From assembly GCA_963930645.1 (NCBI GenBank), contig OZ005662.1:97696436-97760435 (forward strand): 64,000 bases of DNA. Reading direction: 5' to 3'. The notes under the pieces were generated by a model, which saw only the letters and a list, made by a program, of their open reading frames with translations, did no database searches and was not told the DNA's origin. Below, piece after piece: positions 57,201 through 64,000 of this stretch. The stretch's first letter is position 1. Each line of letters opens with the position of its first letter. This stretch comes from Salticus scenicus. Taxonomy: Eukaryota; Arthropoda; Arachnida; Araneae; Salticidae. The position numbers and the translations under genes were made by a program.

Positions 57201-60200
57201 TTTTCAAGCCCCTTCATTTAAAATCAAATGGATTCAAGAAATAACAAGAAAATGAGTAGCACAAAAGGAGATGTAACTTTTATGGACAAAATTGAGGTGA
57301 ACAGTAAGAAAAAAAAAAGTTTTAAGTCCTAAAGACAACGGAGGAGGATTTTTGCAAGCCCCTTCAGTTAACACCGCAAGGTTTCCGGGACTGACAAAGA
57401 AAAAAGTTAGTGCCAAAATGCATATAATATTTATGATAAAATTTGAAGGGAATATAATCGAATGTATTAAAAATGTTTCAAATAATAAAGAAATGTGTAG
57501 GTATTTATCTGTACCTTCAGTTAACACTGTATGTCTGAGAAAGCAAAATGTTAATGCCAAAGAAAATAAAAGAATAAAGGGAAAAAGCTGAAATGCATGA
57601 AATCGAAAGTTTTCAAAATATCTCAAAAAGGGAAGTAGGATGTTTACCAACGACTATAGTTAAAATTCATGGTTTCCGAAAATAAGAACGAAGTATGTAC
57701 TGGTAAAAAATATAAGTATGCTTGACAAAATTGAGGTAAATGGTGATCGAATGGTCTTAAGTCTTACGGTAGACTGTAAGTGTTTTTTGCCAGTCCCTTC
57801 AGTTAACACCGCAAGGTTTCCGGGACTCACAAAAATGTTACTACCAAAGTAGATGTTTTATTTCTGGACAAAACTAAAGTGAGAAGCACACAAAAGTTTT
57901 CAGATTGTCCGAAATCATAAAAGAAATCGTGGATCTCTGCCAGTCCCTCCAGTTAACACCGCAAGGTTTCCGGGACTGACAAAGAAAAATGTCAGTGCAA
58001 ATGTTGATGTAAGATTTCCGGAAAAACTGAAGTGAAGTGAACAGCACATAAATTTTGCAAAATGTCTGAAATCATAAAAAACAATAGATGTAATTTTACT
58101 ACCACCTTCACTTAAATTCGTCTGGATTCTAGAAACAAGAAAGAAAGTACTGCAAGAGGAAAGCTACATTTCTGGAGAAGATTGACGTGAATGTTAAAAA
58201 ATGATTTTAAAGAAATTTCAGGTCTTAAATGAAATGGTAGAGAATTTTTGCCAGTCCCTTCAGTTAACACCGCAATGTTTCCGGAACCGACAAAAAAAAA
58301 AAGTTAGTAACAAAGTGCAAATATGATTTCTGGACAAAACTGAAGTGAACAAAACGTAAATGTTTTCAGATTGTTTGAAATCATAAAAGAAATTGTGGAT
58401 CTTTGCCATGTCCTCCAGTTAAAACGGAAAGATTTCCGTGTGTGACAAAGAAAAGTTAGTACCAAAGTAGATGTATGACTTCTGGAAAAAACTAAAGTGA
58501 ACAGCACACAAAAGTTTTCAGATTGTCTAAATCAGAAAAGAATTTGTGGATCTTTGACAGTCCCTGTAGTTAACATCGCAAGGTTTCCGAGAGTGACAAA
58601 GAAAAATGGCAGTGCAAATGTATATGTAAGGATTCGAGAAAAAACAGAAGTGAACAAGCACATAAATTTTCAAAATGTCTAAAACCATAAAAAAAAATTT
58701 TAAAAGTTTTAGGTCTTAAAGAAAATAGTGGAGAAATTTGCCAGTCCCTTCATTTAACACCGCAAGGTTTCCGGGAAAGACAAAGGAAAAAGGTGGTGTT
58801 AAAGTAGATATAAGATTTATGATAAAATATAAAGAGGTAATAGAATTTTTTAAAAAATGTCTTAAAACATAAAAAAAAGTGAATATTTTCCAGTCCCTTC
58901 AGTTAACACCGCAAGGTTTCCGGGACTGGGAAAGAAAAAAGACTAGTGCAAATATATGTATAAGATTTTTGGAAAAAACTGAAGTTGACAGCACACAAAT
59001 AATTGCAAACTGTCTGAAATCATAAGAAAAATGATGGATTTTTTCAAGCCCCTTCATTTAAAATCAAATTGATTCAAGAAATAACAAGAAAATGAGTAGC
59101 ACAAAAGGAGATGTAACTTTTATGGACAAAATTGAGGTGACCAGTAAGAAAAAAAAAAAGTTTTAAGTCCTAAAGACAACGGAGGAGGACTTTTGCAAGC
59201 CCCTTCAGTTAACGCCGCAAGGTTTCCGGGACTGACAAAGAAAAAAGTGAGTGCCAATATGCATATAATATTTATGATAAAATTTGAAGGGAATATAATC
59301 GAATGTATTAAAAATGTTTCAAATAATAAAGAAATGTGTACGTATTTATCTGTACCTTCAGTTAACACTGTAAGTCTGAGAAAGCAAAATGTTAATGCCA
59401 AAGAAAATAAAAGATTAAAGGGAAAAAGCTGAAATGCATGAAATCGAAAGTTTTCAAAATATCTCAAAAAGGGAAGTAGGATTTTTACCAACGACTATAG
59501 TTAAAATTCATGGTTTCCGAAAATAAGAACGAAGTATGTACTGCTAAAAAATATAAGAATGCTTGACAAAATTGAGGTAAATGGTGATCGAATGATCTTA
59601 AGTCTTACGGTAGACTGTAAGTGTTTTTTGCCAGTCCCTTCAATTAACACCGCAAGGTTTCCGGGACTGACAAAAATGTTACTACCAAAGTAGATGTGTT
59701 ATTTCTGGACAAAACTAAAGTGAGAAGCACACAAAAGTTTTCAGATTGTCCGAAATCATAAAAGAAATCGTGGATCTCTGCCAGTCCCTCCAGTTAACAC
59801 CGCAAGGTTTCCGGGACTGACAAAGAAAAATGTCAGTGCAAATGTTGATGTAAGATTTCCGGAAAAACTGAAGTGAAGTGAACAGCACATAAATTTTGCA
59901 AAATGTCTGAAATTATAAAAAACAATAGATGTAATTTTACTACCACCTTCACTTAAATTCGTCTGGATTCTAGAAACAAGAAAGAAAGTACTGCAAGAGG
60001 AAAGCTACATTTCTGGAGAAGATTGACGTGAATGTTAAAAAATGATTTTAAAGAAATTTCAGGTCTTAAATGAAATGGTAGAGAATTTTTGCCAGTCCCT
60101 TCAGTTAACACCGCAATATTTCCGGAACCGACAAAAAAAAAGTTAGTAACAAAGTGCAAATATGATTTCTGGAGAAAACTGAAGTGAACAAAACGTAAAT

Positions 60201-60238
60201 GTTTTCAGATTGTTTGAAATCATAAAAGAAATTGTGGA
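54254..60238. repeat. ~5.985 kb super-unit of the HOR array, copy 2
   Basis: F boxes at 54882, 56718 and 58557 are 5988, 5984 and 5985 bp from those of copy 1. The join at ~54250 puts a B-type box (TTTGCCAGTCCCTTTAG) directly after a D monomer. This makes the F-to-F interval 52572-54882 a 15-monomer, 2310 bp unit, as a tandem duplication by unequal exchange would. Confidence 0.8.
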
Positions 60239-63200
60239 TCTTTGACAGTCCCTGTAGTTAACATCGCAAGGTTTCCGAGAGTGACAAAGAAAAATGGCAG
60301 TGCAAATGTAGATGTAAGGATTCGAGAAAAAACAGAAGTGAACAAGCACATAAATTTTCAAAATGTCTAAAACCATAAAAAAAATTTAAAAAGTTTTAGG
60401 TCTTAAAGAAAATAGTGGAGAAATTTGCCAGTCCCTTCAGTTAACACCGCAAGGTTTCCGGGAAAGACAAAGGAAAAAGGTGGTGTTAAAGTAGATATAA
60501 GATTTATGATAAAATATAAAGAGGTAATAGAATTTTTTAAAAAATGTCTTAAAACATAAAAAAAAGTGAATTTTTTCCAGTCCCTTCAGTTAACACCGCA
60601 AGGTTTCCGGGACTGAGAAAGAAAAAAGACTAGTGCAAATATATGTGTAAGATTTTTGGAAAAAACTGAAGTTGACAGCACACAAATAATTGCAAACTGT
60701 CTGAAATCATAAGAAAAATGATGGATTTTTTCAAGCCCCTTCATTTAAAATCAAATGGATTCAAGAAATAACAAGAAAATGAGTAGCACAAAAGGAGATG
60801 TAACTTTTATGGACAAAATTGAGGTGACCAGTAAGAAAAAAAAAAAAGTTTTAAGTCCTAAAGACAACGGAGGAGGACTTTTGCAAGCCCCTTCAGTTAA
60901 CGCCGCAAGGTTTCCGGGACTGACAAAGAAAAAAGTGAGTGCCAATATGCATATAATATTTATTATAAAATTTGAAGGGAATATAATCGAATGTATTAAA
61001 AATGTTTCAAATAATAAAGAAATGTGTACGTATTTATCTGTACCTTCAGTTAACACTGTAAGTCTGAGAAAGCAAAATGTTAATGCCAAAGAAAATAAAA
61101 GATTAAAGGGAAAAAGCTGAAATGCATGAAATCGAAAGTTTTCAAAATATCTCAAAAAGGGAAGTAGGATTTTTACCAACGACTATAGTTAAAATTCATG
61201 GTTTCCGAAAATAAGAACGAAGTATGTACTGCTAAAAAATATAAGAATGCTTGACAAAATTGAGGTAAATGGTGATCGAATGATCTTAAGTCTTACGGTA
61301 GACTGTAAGTGTTTTTTGCCAGTCCCTTCAATTAACACCGCAAGGTTTCCGGGACTGACAAAAATGTTACTACCAAAGTAGATGTGTTATTTCTGGACAA
61401 AACTAAAGTGAGAAGCACACAAAAGTTTTCAGATTGTCCGAAATCATAAAAGAAATCGTGGATCTCTGCCAGTCCCTCCAGTTAACACCGCAAGGTTTCC
61501 GGGACTGACAAAGAAAAATGTCAGTGCAAATGTTGATGTAAGATTTCCGGAAAAACTGAAGTGAAGTGAACAGCACATAAATTTTGCAAAATGTCTGAAA
61601 TTATAAAAAACAATAGATGTAATTTTACTACCACCTTCACTTAAATTCGTCTGGATTCTAGAAACAAGAAAGAAAGTACTGCAAGAGGAAAGCTACATTT
61701 CTGGAGAAGATTGACGTGAATGTTAAAAAATGATTTTAAAGAAATTTCAGGTCTTAAATGAAATGGTAGAGAATTTTTGCCAGTCCCTTCAGTTAACACC
61801 GCAATATTTCCGGAACCGACAAAAAAAAAGTTAGTAACAAAGTGCAAATATGATTTCTGGAGAAAACTGAAGTGAACAAAACGTAAATGTTTTCAGATTG
61901 TTTGAAATCATAAAAGAAATTGTGGATCTTTGACAGTCCCTGTAGTTAACATCGCAAGGTTTCCGAGAGTGACAAAGAAAAATGGCAGTGCAAATGTAGA
62001 TGTAAGGATTCGAGAAAAAACAGAAGTGAACAAGCACATAAATTTTCAAAATGTCTAAAACCATAAAAAAAATTTAAAAAGTTTTAGGTCTTAAAGAAAA
62101 TAGTGGAGAAATTTGCCAGTCCCTTCAGTTAACACCGCAAGGTTTCCGGGAAAGACAAAGGAAAAAGGTGGTGTTAAAGTAGATATAAGATTTATGATAA
62201 AATATAAAGAGGTAATAGAATTTTTTAAAAAATGTCTTAAAACATAAAAAAAAGTGAATTTTTTCCAGTCCCTTCAGTTAACACCGCAAGGTTTCCGGGA
62301 CTGAGAAAGAAAAAAGACTAGTGCAAATATATGTGTAAGATTTTTGGAAAAAACTGAAGTTGACAGCACACAAATAATTGCAAACTGTCTGAAATCATAA
62401 GAAAAATGATGGATTTTTTCAAGCCCCTTCATTTAAAATCAAATGGATTCAAGAAATAACAAGAAAATGAGTAGCACAAAAGGAGATGTAACTTTTATGG
62501 ACAAAATTGAGGTGACCAGTAAGAAAAAAAAAAAAGTTTTAAGTCCTAAAGACAACGGAGGAGGACTTTTGCAAGCCCCTTCAGTTAACGCCGCAAGGTT
62601 TCCGGGACTGACAAAGAAAAAAGTGAGTGCCAATATGCATATAATATTTATTATAAAATTTGAAGGGAATATAATCGAATGTATTAAAAATGTTTCAAAT
62701 AATAAAGAAATGTGTACGTATTTATCTGTACCTTCAGTTAACACTGTAAGTCTGAGAAAGCAAAATGTTAATGCCAAAGAAAATAAAAGATTAAAGGGAA
62801 AAAGCTGAAATGCATGAAATCGAAAGTTTTCAAAATATCTCAAAAAGGGAAGTAGGATTTTTACCAACGACTATAGTTAAAATTCATGGTTTCCGAAAAT
62901 AAGAACGAAGTATGTACTGCTAAAAAATATAAGAATGCTTGACAAAATTGAGGTAAATGGTGATCGAATGATCTTAAGTCTTACGGTAGACTGTAAGTGT
63001 TTTTTGCCAGTCCCTTCAATTAACACCGCAAGGTTTCCGGGACTGACAAAAATGTTACTACCAAAGTAGATGTGTTATTTCTGGACAAAACTAAAGTGAG
63101 AAGCACACAAAAGTTTTCAGATTGTCCGAAATCATAAAAGAAATCGTGGATCTCTGCCAGTCCCTCCAGTTAACACCGCAAGGTTTCCGGGACTGACAAA

Positions 63201-64000
63201 GAAAAATGTCAGTGCAAATGTTGATGTAAGATTTCCGGAAAAACTGAAGTGAAGTGAACAGCACATAAATTTTGCAAAATGTCTGAAATTATAAAAAACA
63301 ATAGATGTAATTTTACTACCACCTTCACTTAAATTCGTCTGGATTCTAGAAACAAGAAAGAAAGTACTGCAAGAGGAAAGCTACATTTCTGGAGAAGATT
63401 GACGTGAATGTTAAAAAATGATTTTAAAGAAATTTCAGGTCTTAAATGAAATGGTAGAGAATTTTTGCCAGTCCCTTCAGTTAACACCGCAATATTTCCG
63501 GAACCGACAAAAAAAAAGTTAGTAACAAAGTGCAAATATGATTTCTGGAGAAAACTGAAGTGAACAAAACGTAAATGTTTTCAGATTGTTTGAAATCATA
63601 AAAGAAATTGTGGATCTTTGCCATGTCCTCCAGTTAAAACGGAAAGATTTCCGTGAGTGACAAAGAAAAGTTAGTACCAAAGTAGATGTATGACTTCTGG
63701 AAAAAACTAAAGTGAACAGCACACAAAAGTTTTCAGATTGTCTAAATCAGAAAAGAATTTGTGGATCTTTGACAGTCCCTGTAGTTAACATCGCAAGGTT
63801 TCCGAGAGTGACAAAGAAAAATGGCAGTGCAAATGTAGATGTAAGGATTCGAGAAAAAACAGAAGTGAACAAGCACATAAATATTCAAAATGTCTAAAAC
63901 CATAAAAAAAATTTAAAAAGTTTTAGGTCTTAAAGAAAATAGTGGAGAAATTTGCCAGTCCCTTCAGTTAACACCGCAAGGTTTCCGGGAAAGACAAAGG
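60239..64000. repeat. HOR array, right end: two 11-mers lacking monomer E, then a 12-mer
   Basis: F boxes at 60245, 61933 and 63772. The intervals 58557-60245 and 60245-61933 are 1688 bp because D is followed directly by F (near 60237 and 61925); the CCATGTCCTCCAG monomer E is missing. E is present again at ~63620. The 60.24-61.93 and 61.93-63.6 kb units are near-identical. The array continues beyond the window. Confidence 0.9.

Noticed and set aside
24548..62867. Recurring 60-142 codon open frames on both strands (e.g. minus 27004-27420, plus 27122-27361)
   Set aside because: They repeat exactly with the satellite period, overlap each other on opposite strands, change length with A-run slippage, and show no known domain. 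They are consequences of the repeat.
24033..64000. Regular tandem repeats as a CRISPR array
   Set aside because: Units are 153 bp monomers without unique spacers, in a eukaryotic context with LTR elements and spliced gene signals.
1..64000. tRNA, rRNA or other structural RNA genes
   Set aside because: No cloverleaf with internal A and B boxes or rRNA core was recognised on either strand by eye.

Overview
This is a eukaryotic, AT-rich, intron- and transposon-bearing window. An arthropod is likely, probably a chelicerate such as a spider: there is a CsRn1-type Ty3/gypsy element with a CHCC Gag, an animal Ty1/copia element, and many short inverted-repeat elements. The organism call is inference; there is no rRNA, mitochondrial or lineage-diagnostic gene.

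Layout. (1) 1-4023, minus strand: the 5' coding exon of a large protein that runs off the left edge. It has an N-terminal FHA domain, about 1000 residues of disordered, internally duplicated linker, and a tail resembling the region before the helicase core of senataxin/Sen1 proteins. A probable 5' UTR exon precedes it. (2) 4145-5604: non-coding, with a decayed ~110-135 bp tandem repeat. (3) 5605 to 64000: one huge satellite field built on a ~153 bp monomer. Its left part (5.6-24 kb) is strongly diverged and broken by transposons: a 1.2 kb TIR element with a nested CACTG MITE, a complete gypsy element (7950-13179) with apparently identical LTRs, a 259 bp MITE, and a nearly complete copia element (17494-21870) with one nonsense codon. 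From ~24 kb to the right edge the satellite is a homogenised higher-order repeat (HOR) array: 12 distinct monomers make a 1.84 kb unit, with 11-, 15- and 16-monomer variants and a larger ~5.985 kb tandem block.

Two near-identical ~4.0 kb inverted-repeat elements (30444-34438 and 36280-40277) sit at the same site of successive HOR units. They are best explained by one insertion later copied by satellite amplification. Each carries nested foldback elements but no transposase.

The only host gene seen is the FHA protein; the other real coding regions are retrotransposon gag and pol. The many short open frames inside the satellite are by-products of the repeat. The most notable features are the three-level satellite organisation (153 bp, 1.84 kb, 5.99 kb), a conserved box in most monomers with a CAGTCCC/GGGACTG dyad, and the TE-bearing HOR units.
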